From Klebsiella pneumoniae (lineage in GTDB: Bacteria; Pseudomonadota; Gammaproteobacteria; Pseudomonadales; Pseudohongiellaceae), in NCBI GenBank assembly GCA_945869725.1, contig CAMBPO010000022.1, positions 1-41,517 on the forward strand: DNA of 41,517 bases, given 5' to 3'. The position numbers and the translations under genes are program-made. This document shows, piece after piece, positions 1-8,926 of the stretch. Under the pieces are notes generated by a model. The model ran no database searches. It worked only from the letters and a program-made list of their open reading frames with translations, and was not told the DNA's origin. How positions within the stretch are numbered: position 1 is the stretch's first letter; every line of letters begins with the position of its first letter.

Positions 1-24
1 ACATCGTCAGGCATTTAAAAGCGA

Positions 25-56
25 AAGGGCCATCCCAGAAGGGATGGCCCTTTTTT
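25..56 (+). terminator. Rho-independent terminator of an upstream gene
   Basis: A perfect 12-bp inverted repeat (25-36 with 41-52), a 4-nt AGAA loop and a following T-rich run make a textbook intrinsic terminator. It must serve a gene lying to the left of the window. An in-frame TAA just before it (16-18) could be the end of that gene, but this cannot be confirmed. Confidence 0.9.
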
Positions 57-219
57 ATTTCTCTGGATTTTACCTTTTTCTATTTATAAATTTTGTAATC
101 GAAATAGCAGCTGATGTTTCTTAATGTTGCATTAAAATACGTTACTTCAATTCTTCTTTTACCTAAACTTTCTTTGATAGGAGAACCCCTTTACCAACTC
201 TACATAGGATCGCGCAATA

Positions 220-2445
220 ATGGCTCTGGGTCGAAATAAGTTTTGCTTTGTAGTTGTAACTATTTTGGCATCATCAATTTCGCTTTCACAGGAAGATATT
301 CCTGCAGAAACAAACGCCCCAAAACAATTTCGCGCTGCTCGAGTTGAAACCCCACCTATTGTGGATGGCGTTCTTGATGACGCTGTCTGGTCTGCTGCCG
401 AAGTCATTACCGACTTCCATCAAACTAGGCCAGGAAATGGCACACCCACTTCAGAACGCACAGAAGTTTATGTTGTTTATACGGATGATGCGCTCTACAT
501 TGCGGCCCGTATGTTTGACAGCGAGCCAAATCTAATAGCAGCTCCTGTTATCAGGCACGGGCTGGGAATGCCGTCAGATGATCGCCTTGTTGTGATTCTA
601 GATCCATTCAACTCACGTCGTGCCGGATATCGGTTTGAAACAAATCTTAATGCAGCACGTCACGATGCGCTTTATACCAGCGTAAGTTCATTCTCTTTAG
701 ACTGGAACACTATTTGGGACGCAGCTGCCCGTGTTGATGGAAACAGCTGGGTTGCAGAGCTCGAGATACCGTTTAAGTCAATCCCATTTGATCCTGCGAT
801 CGAAATCTGGGGGTTCAACTTTGGTCGCGCCATCCGTAGACGTGGCGAAGAAATGGCATGGGTTTCTCAGAACAGAACCTATAATCCAAGTATATCCGGA
901 CAAATGACTGGGTTGACCGGCCTAGACAAGGGGGTAGGTCTTGATCTAGTGCCATCAATGGCAGTTAACAGACAGCAACGCTTCGATCCAGTCATCAAAA
1001 AAACTGACTGGGCACCCTCACTTGATGCATTTTATCGAATAACGCCATCACTCAATGCTGCCTTAACAGTCAATACAGACTTTTCCGCGACTGAGGTTGA
1101 TAGCAGACAAGTTAATCTCACGAGATTTAATTTATTTTTTCCAGAAAAACGAGACTTTTTCCTGAATGACTCTGATCTGTTTCAATTTGGAAATATTGGT
1201 GCAATGGCTGGTGGAAACAATGCCACCTCCCAAGGAGCGCGCGAAAACGCGCGGCCATTTTTCTCTCGTAAATTGGGGCTTAGCCGGACTGGAGCTCCGG
1301 TAGACATAAATTATGGCGGCCGTATCAGTGGCAGGGTTGGTCGATGGAATATCGGCACGCTTGCAATAAGACAGGATGAGTTTGGGGCTTTCGAGCCTTC
1401 AAACCTGTTTGTGACGCGAGTGTCGGCAAACGTACTGAGCGACTCAAGTTTTGGATTCATTTATACCGATGGAGATCCTGGTTCTAACAGAGATAACAGT
1501 GTTGCAGGAATTGATTTCAAGTATTTAAACAATAGACTCTCCAATGGCCGGCAGTTCGAAGCAGATGCCTGGTACCAGGTATCCGACACTCCCGGACTTG
1601 TTGGTGATGATGCTTCTTTTGGATTTGGCCTGCGACTCCCAAACAACTCCGGGTGGCGATCACGAATGGCATACAAGGAAGTTCAAAAGAACTTCAATCC
1701 TGCTATGGGCTATGTAAACCGTTCAAATATAAGGGATTTAACAGCAGACCTTGGTTACACCTATTTCTTTGGTGGAGAGTTTCTACAGTCAGTGTTCGCT
1801 GGGGTAGATGGCCAGCGTATTGACGTTATAGATGAAGATCTTCAAAGCGAAGTTTTTGTCTATCGATTAGCTGAGTTGCAAACAAATACTAGAGATATTC
1901 TTAGTGTGTCTTACACAACAAATCGTGAGGTCGTGCAACGTTCTTTTGCCTTATATAATTCGCCGGTGAGACAAGTTGCAGTGCTGCCCGGTAATTATGC
2001 ATTTAATGAGTACCAGCTTGCTGTAAATACTGGAGGCCAAAGACGATATGCAGGTAGTTTTAGTTTCACTGGAGGTGATTTTTATAACGGAACCAGGACT
2101 AATTTAAGCGGTTCATTGTCGTGGAATCAGTCGCGTTATTTTGTCACTTCTTTGAATTACGACTGGAATGACATCAAATTGCCACAAGGTGATTTTATTA
2201 CTCGCCTGACATCGATTTCTACACAAGTTGCTTTTTCTTCAACGCTGTATTGGATAAGCCTAGCGCAGTACGACAATCTCTCCGAGGAGGTTGGAGTAAA
2301 TACCAGAATTCAGTGGATTCCGCGTGCAGGACAGGAAGGGTACATAGTCTTGAACTATAACATGCAAGATAAAGATAAAAACAACAGATTTGAAAGTGCT
2401 TTTAGCGATCTGAGTCTGAAGTTCAAGTACACATTTAGATTTTGA
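220..2445 (+). CDS. DUF5916 outer-membrane protein with N-terminal CBM9-like domain
   Basis: A 741-residue protein with a Sec signal peptide (hydrophobic residues about 9-22). Residues about 38-215 resemble the carbohydrate-binding family 9-like sandwich, with the typical VDGVLDDAVW opening. The remainder, about 240-741, is a long series of amphipathic strands ending in FKYTFRF; a terminal aromatic residue is the usual signature of an outer-membrane beta-barrel. This arrangement is that of the DUF5916 family, whose biochemical role is not established. It is inferred to sit in the outer membrane, perhaps binding or passing a glycan or peptide. The ATG is preceded by AGGA at a good distance. 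The gene is a single unit, with a terminator upstream and a hairpin just after its stop. Confidence 0.85.
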   Translation: MALGRNKFCFVVVTILASSISLSQEDIPAETNAPKQFRAARVETPPIVDGVLDDAVWSAAEVITDFHQTRPGNGTPTSERTEVYVVYTDDALYIAARMFDSEPNLIAAPVIRHGLGMPSDDRLVVILDPFNSRRAGYRFETNLNAARHDALYTSVSSFSLDWNTIWDAAARVDGNSWVAELEIPFKSIPFDPAIEIWGFNFGRAIRRRGEEMAWVSQNRTYNPSISGQMTGLTGLDKGVGLDLVPSMAVNRQQRFDPVIKKTDWAPSLDAFYRITPSLNAALTVNTDFSATEVDSRQVNLTRFNLFFPEKRDFFLNDSDLFQFGNIGAMAGGNNATSQGARENARPFFSRKLGLSRTGAPVDINYGGRISGRVGRWNIGTLAIRQDEFGAFEPSNLFVTRVSANVLSDSSFGFIYTDGDPGSNRDNSVAGIDFKYLNNRLSNGRQFEADAWYQVSDTPGLVGDDASFGFGLRLPNNSGWRSRMAYKEVQKNFNPAMGYVNRSNIRDLTADLGYTYFFGGEFLQSVFAGVDGQRIDVIDEDLQSEVFVYRLAELQTNTRDILSVSYTTNREVVQRSFALYNSPVRQVAVLPGNYAFNEYQLAVNTGGQRRYAGSFSFTGGDFYNGTRTNLSGSLSWNQSRYFVTSLNYDWNDIKLPQGDFITRLTSISTQVAFSSTLYWISLAQYDNLSEEVGVNTRIQWIPRAGQEGYIVLNYNMQDKDKNNRFESAFSDLSLKFKYTFRF

Positions 2446-2486
2446 CAGTAAGACAAGGAGCCTTTTTTAAAGCGTCTGTCTTACTG
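2446..2486 (+). terminator. Hairpin directly after the DUF5916 stop codon
   Basis: A 10-bp perfect inverted repeat (2446-2455 with 2477-2486) begins at the base after the TGA. There is no T run after the right arm (a T6 run lies in the loop), so it may be a weak terminator or a 3'-end stabilising hairpin rather than a classic intrinsic terminator. Confidence 0.5.
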
Positions 2487-2520
2487 CCATAAATGATACA
2501 CAAAAGAATACACCCTAATC

Positions 2521-3102
2521 TCAAAATGGTAGAGGGTTAACTCCAATCAGTAGTGTATGCAAGAAAAATGCAAATACACCCCATCCAGCAAGGCCTGCCA
2601 AGATGGTTATCCCATCAGCTTTGCCAGTTCCCAGGTCGCGTGTATTACCAGCAATGCGATCTCTTTTTCTTAAAACAGCAAAGCCAACGATTGCCCAGAT
2701 CAGAAAGCTGCCAAAGAGAATCATATCTGCAAGGCTTCCATTAGCAAGCAGGTGAGATAAAGCCCAGATTTTTACCGCTGCCAACATAGGGTGTCCAAGT
2801 TTTGCCTTAATCCTGTTGTGAGGCACATACGTAGCTGCCAAAAGAATGAAAGCTGGAACTGTAAGCAACAAAACGAGATGGCTCAAACCTGCGGGCGGAA
2901 CCCAAACCCAGATCGGATCAGCCCTAGCCTCAGAATACCCCTGAATAATCAAGACAAAACCGATAATGGATATCATTGAGTAAATCAGTTTCCACTTACC
3001 CACTCCGAATCGGGTGGCCAGCAAGTTGCGCTGTCCCGGTGTGACAATATTGAGCGAGTGAATACCAAGAAAAATAATTAGGCCGGTAATAAGCAGAATC
3101 AT
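2521..3102 (-). CDS. NnrU family integral membrane protein
   Basis: About 193 residues with five or so hydrophobic segments. The family pattern is visible: an N-terminal GLIIFLGIHS helix, then R..L....G...WK..YS..S..GF, GYSEARADP and WVPPAG. NnrU-like proteins are polytopic inner-membrane proteins first named next to nitric-oxide/nitrite reduction genes and related to the 15-cis-zeta-carotene isomerase group, which binds haem. No denitrification gene is nearby, so the role here is unknown. The frame can be opened to a TTG at 3162, but the ATG at 3102 gives the usual family N-terminus and is preferred. The gene converges on the DUF5916 gene. Confidence 0.8.
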   Translation of the reverse strand: MILLITGLIIFLGIHSLNIVTPGQRNLLATRFGVGKWKLIYSMISIIGFVLIIQGYSEARADPIWVWVPPAGLSHLVLLLTVPAFILLAATYVPHNRIKAKLGHPMLAAVKIWALSHLLANGSLADMILFGSFLIWAIVGFAVLRKRDRIAGNTRDLGTGKADGITILAGLAGWGVFAFFLHTLLIGVNPLPF

Positions 3103-3353
3103 AGTTTTAGTCCAAAAATGACGAAGGCTGCGCAGCTTAACTTTGAGCGCCCGCAACAACAAGTCCTGATTGAAAATTGATCCACCGCAATCTTATTGCA
3201 ACAAGAGCAATTTGCTTCAGTCTGATCTGGCTTAAACCCTATTTTTTCAAAATGATCATGGCACAATCCACGTATCAGCCCACGGATCGTCGAAACAAAA
3301 GCTGAGCATTGGCGCTGTATCTGACAGGAAATAAACAGTACAAGAGGTGGAAT

Positions 3354-3884
3354 ATGCTGGGTTCAAAAAAGTCAGTGAGAATAGTTTTTTTATCCATATT
3401 GTTGGGTTTGGCCGCGTGTGCGCAGACCTCCCAGCAAATCGGTCATTCCGTCAATCTGTGTTGCCCTGGTAATTACGGCGAGTACAAAGAGTACCGATTG
3501 GAAACACAAGACATCCCAAGTTTTCTGAATGCCTATGTAGTATCTGAGTTCGATAGCGTGTTCCATGAAAAAGGTCTGATGCGTAACGATAGCAGAAATC
3601 AGGTACGGATCACGTTGAGTTACAAGCACGTGAACCTTAACCCTGAACAGGAAACGATAGACCCCTTTGAGCGCCAGTTAGTGGACGATGTTACGCTCCG
3701 ATACATCGCAACAATTGTTGTGGATATACGCGAATCGAGCACGGGTGAAATGGTCTGGTCGGGCCAGATAAACCGAATTCACACTGTTGTGCCTGGCGAA
3801 TACATGCACGAGGATGTCGCGCGCCCTGAATTTGCAAGAGCTTTTCGAGAGATGTTGACCAGTTATCCTGTCTTGACGGAGTAG
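3354..3884 (+). CDS. Small predicted lipoprotein, function unknown
   Basis: A 176-residue protein starting at an ATG preceded by AGAGGTGG. A basic n-region, a hydrophobic stretch and the lipobox LAAC (Cys about residue 22) predict a lipid-anchored envelope protein. The mature part contains two nearby cysteines (CC at about 35-36) and a C-terminal half with alternating strands, including a segment reading TGEMVWSGQI. That is reminiscent of DUF4136-like or other small periplasmic lipoproteins, but I cannot assign a family with confidence. It stands alone between the NnrU-like gene (divergent) and a 400-bp gap. Confidence 0.7.
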   Translation: MLGSKKSVRIVFLSILLGLAACAQTSQQIGHSVNLCCPGNYGEYKEYRLETQDIPSFLNAYVVSEFDSVFHEKGLMRNDSRNQVRITLSYKHVNLNPEQETIDPFERQLVDDVTLRYIATIVVDIRESSTGEMVWSGQINRIHTVVPGEYMHEDVARPEFARAFREMLTSYPVLTE

Positions 3885-4300
3885 TTTAAACTGCAGGCAC
3901 AGCAGACTAGAGCGCCGACTAATGAGTGTTCTGCTTGGCAAATCTGATGTCCTGGTTAGTCAACCGCACTCCCTCGACCCTGATGGGAGCGCAAAGGCCC
4001 CAGCACAAGTAACACAAAGACTGGATCTCGCCGCAAGTAGGCTTTCAAGACCACTGCGCAATCTGCTTATGACGACAACGGACGCATTATTGCCGTCATC
4101 GATGCCGCGGTCTGGCAACACCAGTCTCATTCTGTTTACTTAGCTGCCTTTGACGCCGGCATCCGATTTTGACTGAGCATCATTGGCATAAAGTTACTGA
4201 AGTGAAAATGGTTATGACACAAACGCCTCTGAATTGTTGATTCAGATCGTTGGCTATTAGTTTAATGTTTTGATCCGGCCCAATAAAATAATCGTGACCG
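3885..4300. other. Gap without a convincing gene; possible coding remnant
   Basis: No intact gene is supported here. On the + strand, 4041-4172 reads as 43 codons with natural-looking composition (AYDDNGRIIAVIDAAVWQ is part of it), immediately after an in-frame TAG and ending in TGA. A different frame from 3922 to 4143 is open but resembles nothing I know. This looks more like debris of a lost gene than a functional short gene. Confidence 0.35.
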
Positions 4301-5080
4301 TTAATCTTGATCTACCAATTGATCCATGGTGTGTGCTGGATTTTCATCACAAGGTTTTCCGACACGATGTGCCGGCACCCCAACTACCGTGGTATGAGCT
4401 GGTACGTTTTTAAGAACAACGCTGCCTGCACCAATTTTTGCGCTTCTTCCGATCTCAATGTTTCCTAGAACCTTCGCGCCGGCGGCAATCAGCACTCCGG
4501 AGCGAATTTTGGGGTGACGGTCGCCTTGTTCATTTCCTGTGCCACCCAGTGTGACTGATTGCATAATTGATACGTCATCTTCAATGACGGTTGTTTCACC
4601 GATCACGATGCCTGTTGCGTGATCAAACATGATTCCTTTGCCCATCAAACATGCCGGGTGAATATCGACGCTGAACACCTCTGAATTTCGGCTTTGCAGA
4701 TAAAGTGCCATATCCTTGCGCCCTTGATTCCATAGGAAATGTGCGACTCTATGCACCTGTATTGATTGATATCCTTTCAGATTCAGAATGACTGGCAAGT
4801 ATGAATTTGTAGCGGCATCACGATCATAAACGGCCTGCATATCATATGCCGCATATTCAACAATGCCCGGAGCCTCTTTAAAGGCCGCATCAATCAACTC
4901 TCTGATAGACACCGCAGACATTACGTAATTGGCTAACTTGTGCGCCAGCAGATAACTCAATGCCGAACTGAGATCTTTGTGGTTAAGAACACAGGCATAC
5001 ACATAACTGGCTAGCAAGGGTTCCCGCTCAATGAGTTCTTGAGCTTCAGACTTAAGTTTGTCCCAAACAAAATAGAGCAT
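4301..5080 (-). CDS. cysE: Serine O-acetyltransferase
   Basis: A 259-residue protein aligning along its whole length with E. coli CysE. It makes O-acetylserine from serine and acetyl-CoA, the first step of cysteine synthesis, in the cytoplasm. The N-terminal helical domain (residues about 1-135, with SALSYLLAHKL and LKGYQSIQVHR) is followed by a left-handed beta-helix of hexapeptide repeats. The catalytic pair seen in the family is present as D139 (DIHP) and H154 (DHATG), equivalent to E. coli D143/H158. DRHPKI and GAKVLGNIEIG are also conserved. The frame continues upstream to a GTG at 5146, but the ATG at 5080 follows AGGTAAG and matches the family start. Feedback inhibition by cysteine is known for the family. 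No partner (cysK) is adjacent. Confidence 0.95.
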   Translation of the reverse strand: MLYFVWDKLKSEAQELIEREPLLASYVYACVLNHKDLSSALSYLLAHKLANYVMSAVSIRELIDAAFKEAPGIVEYAAYDMQAVYDRDAATNSYLPVILNLKGYQSIQVHRVAHFLWNQGRKDMALYLQSRNSEVFSVDIHPACLMGKGIMFDHATGIVIGETTVIEDDVSIMQSVTLGGTGNEQGDRHPKIRSGVLIAAGAKVLGNIEIGRSAKIGAGSVVLKNVPAHTTVVGVPAHRVGKPCDENPAHTMDQLVDQD

Positions 5081-5250
5081 GAACTTACCTGTTAGCGAGA
5101 ATGGTTGATATCTGTCGTCAGTATTGTTCAAAGAATTATATCTCACTAAGCGCAGTCATCGAACGCATTTGTAAATTCATGGTTAATGTTTTACTGGTGC
5201 GCGCCGCCAGCGAATGGGGGTAAAAAAATACGATGATGTGATGCCTATCT

Positions 5251-6835
5251 ATGCAAGCCATAAGGTCGGCGTTCTGCAAATTTACGATACGAACGCTTCT
5301 AGTGACAGTGGTTGTCAGTTTGTTGGCGATCATCGGTGTTGGTATGACATTATTGATTCAGGCGCTCGATCAATTCAGGGAGCAGTTACGCGAAGGGAGT
5401 GTCATTCAGGCAGAAATGATCAACAATGCCATGGTCTGCAATAGTTACTAACTTTTGTTGTACCACCGGTAAGGGGAGATTCTGGCTCATCCTCTTCGTG
5501 ACGGAGACTCTGCTTTGAATAGCGCAGTTCAGGTTTGTAATGCGATGTAGGAGCCTGCCACAACCCCGGAGCAGAGATTACAGGCTAAGAGTTATATCTA
5601 GCCTAAGCCGACCATGACAGAGATAATCCTCAGGTGTTCTGGTCAAACAATTCCGACCCATGTCTTATGCTACCGTATCTGGACGCACATAAATGATCCG
5701 TTTACCCATCCGCAGTCTGAAGTCAAGACTGTTTATGCCGAATTTTTTGATCCATGGGACTGGGTAATCATCCACGGTCTCTATGAAGATGATGTCAATG
5801 CGCAATTGTTTCAGTGGGCGCTTGATTCAGCTTTTATCGTAATGATCATTCTGTTTACCTTGAGCAGATCGGCACTTTATCTCTCTGGATCAATTACCCA
5901 GCCCCGCATCAAAGATTTGGGCTATATGCAGTATCTTGCAAGGGGCTCGGACGATTTGAACGGCCGTTTAGAACATGTTGGTGCAGATTAAGGGTCAACG
6001 GTCGGAGCCAGCCTTAATTTTTTGTTAGCAAACTTGCGAATATCATCAGACATCTTTTAAGAACCAGCGCTGAGGTAACCAGCAGATATGAACAGTTTTC
6101 CGAAATAATTCAACGTACGGCCGGCAGGTCAGCGTCACATTTTGAAAAAAAGAGTTGTTGGCATCATCAACTACCGAGCTGACATAATCATTGGCAGACT
6201 TTGCAGATGGCACACAAACCAGTGTTGAGGCATCAAGGTAGGCCACCTGCGCCAGCCAGAAAGCCAATCAGGCCGTCTTGCATACTAAAAAAAATTTTTT
6301 TATAAAAACCATCCAGGTTATTGTCTTTGATCCAGCAGAAAGTGCATTACATGCGTGATCACAACCAAAAATTATTTTTGGTATTTTAGGTGCTTCGCGG
6401 TATCACAGAAAAACTTATTGGCTGGCACTGAATGCAGCAATTGAAACGGTAAGTGCTGTAGATCAATGTCGTGTTTTTACTGTAGTTGCGGATGAAGTAC
6501 GCAGTCTGGCACAAAAAACCAATCGTCTACACTTGAGATCAACAACACGATTCAGAATCTTCAAGAAAATAACATGCACATTTTCAGCGCTATTGACCAA
6601 GAGGTATCGCTTTCCCGGGAGTGCGTGGGATATGCCTACTCAGCCAATTAATGGCATGAGTAGGTGCTGGCATCGAATTCATTAATTGCTGAACGCATCC
6701 GCGAAATCGCAACGCCCGTCACCCAGCAGTCTCAAGTCACCGAAGTGATCGCAAAATTCATTGAAAAGATTGCTGCAAACGGCAGGCTGAATACAGAGGA
6801 TTATCTTCAGTGCAAGCAATATCACTTGGAGATCT
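5251..6835 (+). pseudogene. Decayed methyl-accepting chemotaxis protein (sCache type)
   Basis: Successive pieces of one chemoreceptor can be read in order but in different frames. 5251-5448 gives a start Met and first membrane helix. About 5620-5990 gives a ligand-domain end (FFDPWDWVIIHGLYEDDV, the sCache_2 signature), a second membrane helix and a HAMP-like segment. About 6030-6155 gives the post-HAMP helix (IIRHLLRTSAEV). 6422-6525 gives the signalling hairpin (LNAAIETVSAVDQCR, then FTVVADEVRSLAQKTN). About 6535-6635 and 6685-6780 give the C-terminal helical arm. Stops and frameshifts separate them; near 6420 a 4-nt GCTG insertion before the LNAAIE piece would explain one. The gene cannot make a receptor. 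Intact parent genes would be transmembrane sensors signalling to CheA/CheW. Confidence 0.88.
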
Positions 6836-6907
6836 AGGAGCTTCTGACGCTCCAGAAGAGCTGGTCAATCAGTACAAATTTGAGAGCCGAAACTGATCTG
6901 GCCTGGC

Positions 6908-8896
6908 TCAGGGGTTGTTTATTCTCACATTCCGGGTGCTGCTGAGCTGCCGTTCACCGGCACCTGTGATTAGCTCCAGTGAGAGTTGGTAGCGGCCATT
7001 CTCAAAGAGTGTTGTATCAATCTCAGCAGCAAATCCCAAACGAGGAGCTCCGGGATCAGTTATTGTATTTTTAAGCGTGACAACATCATCTCTTACCAGG
7101 GTTCGTCCAGTTTCGGCAACAGCTTTGGCGTTAAGCAGCACACGAATTTGGTTTATCCCTGAGCTATTGATCGCCCAACCGGAAATCTGAGCTTGACCGA
7201 CCAACTCAGCGTCGTGAGCCGGAGTATCAAGCCAAGAGTCAGATGGCAAAGGGCATTCAGGAAAGATTGATCGTTGCAGGTCTGCTGGTCGCAGACCCTT
7301 GGCCATGTAGAAGCTAAAAATTTTGTCGCCCTGAAAAAGAAACAGTTGATCAAGAAGATTAACTTCAGAAAAGAGCCCGCAGGCTTTTGACATGACGCTG
7401 GTTTTTTCAATGCTATCCAATGTACTGTCCTCTGTTATAAAAACAGCATCAGCACTCCCGTTTTCAAGCAAGCCATTAGTGTCACGATTCCATATCTGGT
7501 ACTGAGTAAGTCGACCATCCCGAATGGCCTTATTCGAATCAGTGGTGAACACCCGGTTGCTTCCTGTGGCAAAATTGATTTGTGCTGCAGTGTAATAGTT
7601 GTCGGTAACAATCAATATATCAGCAGGCAGATCATGTTGAACTTTGAGATTTTGCAGATGCTCTGCAAGAGGTGTCCATCCAGCCATCTTGTTGGATAAT
7701 ACACCCGGGCCTACAAGCCCCTGAAGAGATTGATTAAATCCTTGAGAGCCGATCCCCGCGAACAGCAGCATGGAACCGAGTAATCCTGTGATTGGCACCA
7801 GTAATGCCAAGCCAGTCGCATTCCAGGTCGGAAATACTCCGGTCAGTCGCTGCCTGAGCATGTCCAAAGTGACAGGCGCAAACACCAGCAAAGGCAGATA
7901 TCCAGAGATTGGCCAATGAACAGTGGTTCTTGTCGTGTCACTCCAAGGTGCCAATAACAGATAAACGCCAAGGTTGGTTGCTGCAAACAGAGCAAACAGC
8001 AGTGCCTGCTTATCGCCGTAATAGCCTTGTTTTAAGAGCCTCCATAAGGTGTATAACAAACACGCGTACAGCAGAGGGGTGACAGCAGTTGCCTGTATCA
8101 AAGGATGAAGCAAGCCTTCCAGCTGGAAATGCCAGGGATGTCGCTCTACCAGATGATAATCCAGGCCGGAAAGTCCATTCAAAAAATTGAAGCTCAGAGC
8201 GGGGTAAAGGCCAATACTTGCTATGCCACCAGCCAACCAAAAGCGAAGCGTTTTCCAGTAATGCCATTGCCGTTTGTCGATTACAAAAAACAACAACGCA
8301 GCGACAATATAGAGTGAAAAACGATAGTGTGTGCTGAGTCCCAGCGCTGCAGCTACGCCCGCAGCAACCCAGAACGATACATCTCCCAGCCGGGTAGCTC
8401 GCTCCAACATGCCTATGAAGAGCAGGCCAAACACCAGCAAGGCGGCGTCAGGCACTGCCAGCAGACCCATGATGGCCAAGGTAGGCATGCATAGGCTGAG
8501 GGCTGCAGACATCAACGCATGTCCTTTTCCATGAATAGGAAGCGCAACCCAATAGATCAATATGGGCACCGCCATTCCAGATAAAAGAAAAAGCACCCGA
8601 ACACCAAACGGTGTGTTGCCAAAAATTTCCGTGCCTATACCGGCTAGCAAAGCAGCCATAAAGGGCAAATCACTGTAAGCAAGAGCGGGAAACTGCGATG
8701 CCTGCCAATAAAATATCTCATCGCTGTAAAGTTCCAGACGGAAGGCGAGGACAAGTTTTATCGCGAATACAATCAGAGCAGCGCTAAGCGTGCTAACAAG
8801 CAGGATTGTGTATCTGTACGTATTCAAGTGCAGTTGCTCAACTTTGTATCGACAGTTAAGGGCATTATAGTGATGCGAAGCCAGTATTAAAAACAA
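6908..8896 (-). CDS. GT-C (family 39/ArnT-like) membrane glycosyltransferase
   Basis: Up to 662 residues with about a dozen hydrophobic helices over the first 400 or so. An acidic luminal motif right after the first helix (ELYSDEIFYW), followed by ALAYSDLPFMAALLAGIG, is characteristic of the PMT/ArnT class that transfers a sugar from a polyprenyl-phosphate donor on the periplasmic side. The last 230 residues are soluble, with a strand-rich end (about 560-660) resembling a small Ig-like or carbohydrate-binding domain. Donor and acceptor cannot be told. The start is uncertain: the frame opens at a TTG (8896) with no Shine-Dalgarno; another TTG at 8827 is possible. The 5' end lies only 30 bp from the divergent ppx start, so the later start is attractive. 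Confidence 0.8.
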   Translation of the reverse strand: MFLILASHHYNALNCRYKVEQLHLNTYRYTILLVSTLSAALIVFAIKLVLAFRLELYSDEIFYWQASQFPALAYSDLPFMAALLAGIGTEIFGNTPFGVRVLFLLSGMAVPILIYWVALPIHGKGHALMSAALSLCMPTLAIMGLLAVPDAALLVFGLLFIGMLERATRLGDVSFWVAAGVAAALGLSTHYRFSLYIVAALLFFVIDKRQWHYWKTLRFWLAGGIASIGLYPALSFNFLNGLSGLDYHLVERHPWHFQLEGLLHPLIQATAVTPLLYACLLYTLWRLLKQGYYGDKQALLFALFAATNLGVYLLLAPWSDTTRTTVHWPISGYLPLLVFAPVTLDMLRQRLTGVFPTWNATGLALLVPITGLLGSMLLFAGIGSQGFNQSLQGLVGPGVLSNKMAGWTPLAEHLQNLKVQHDLPADILIVTDNYYTAAQINFATGSNRVFTTDSNKAIRDGRLTQYQIWNRDTNGLLENGSADAVFITEDSTLDSIEKTSVMSKACGLFSEVNLLDQLFLFQGDKIFSFYMAKGLRPADLQRSIFPECPLPSDSWLDTPAHDAELVGQAQISGWAINSSGINQIRVLLNAKAVAETGRTLVRDDVVTLKNTITDPGAPRLGFAAEIDTTLFENGRYQLSLELITGAGERQLSSTRNVRINNP

Positions 8897-8926
8897 AAAT
8901 GCCAGCGCCAGGGTGGAGCGAGTCCG

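Noticed and set aside
5614..5991. A 125-codon open frame with a membrane helix that could be called a small membrane protein
   Set aside because: Its sequence is the end of an sCache domain, second helix and HAMP-like part of a chemoreceptor whose other parts lie on both sides in other frames.
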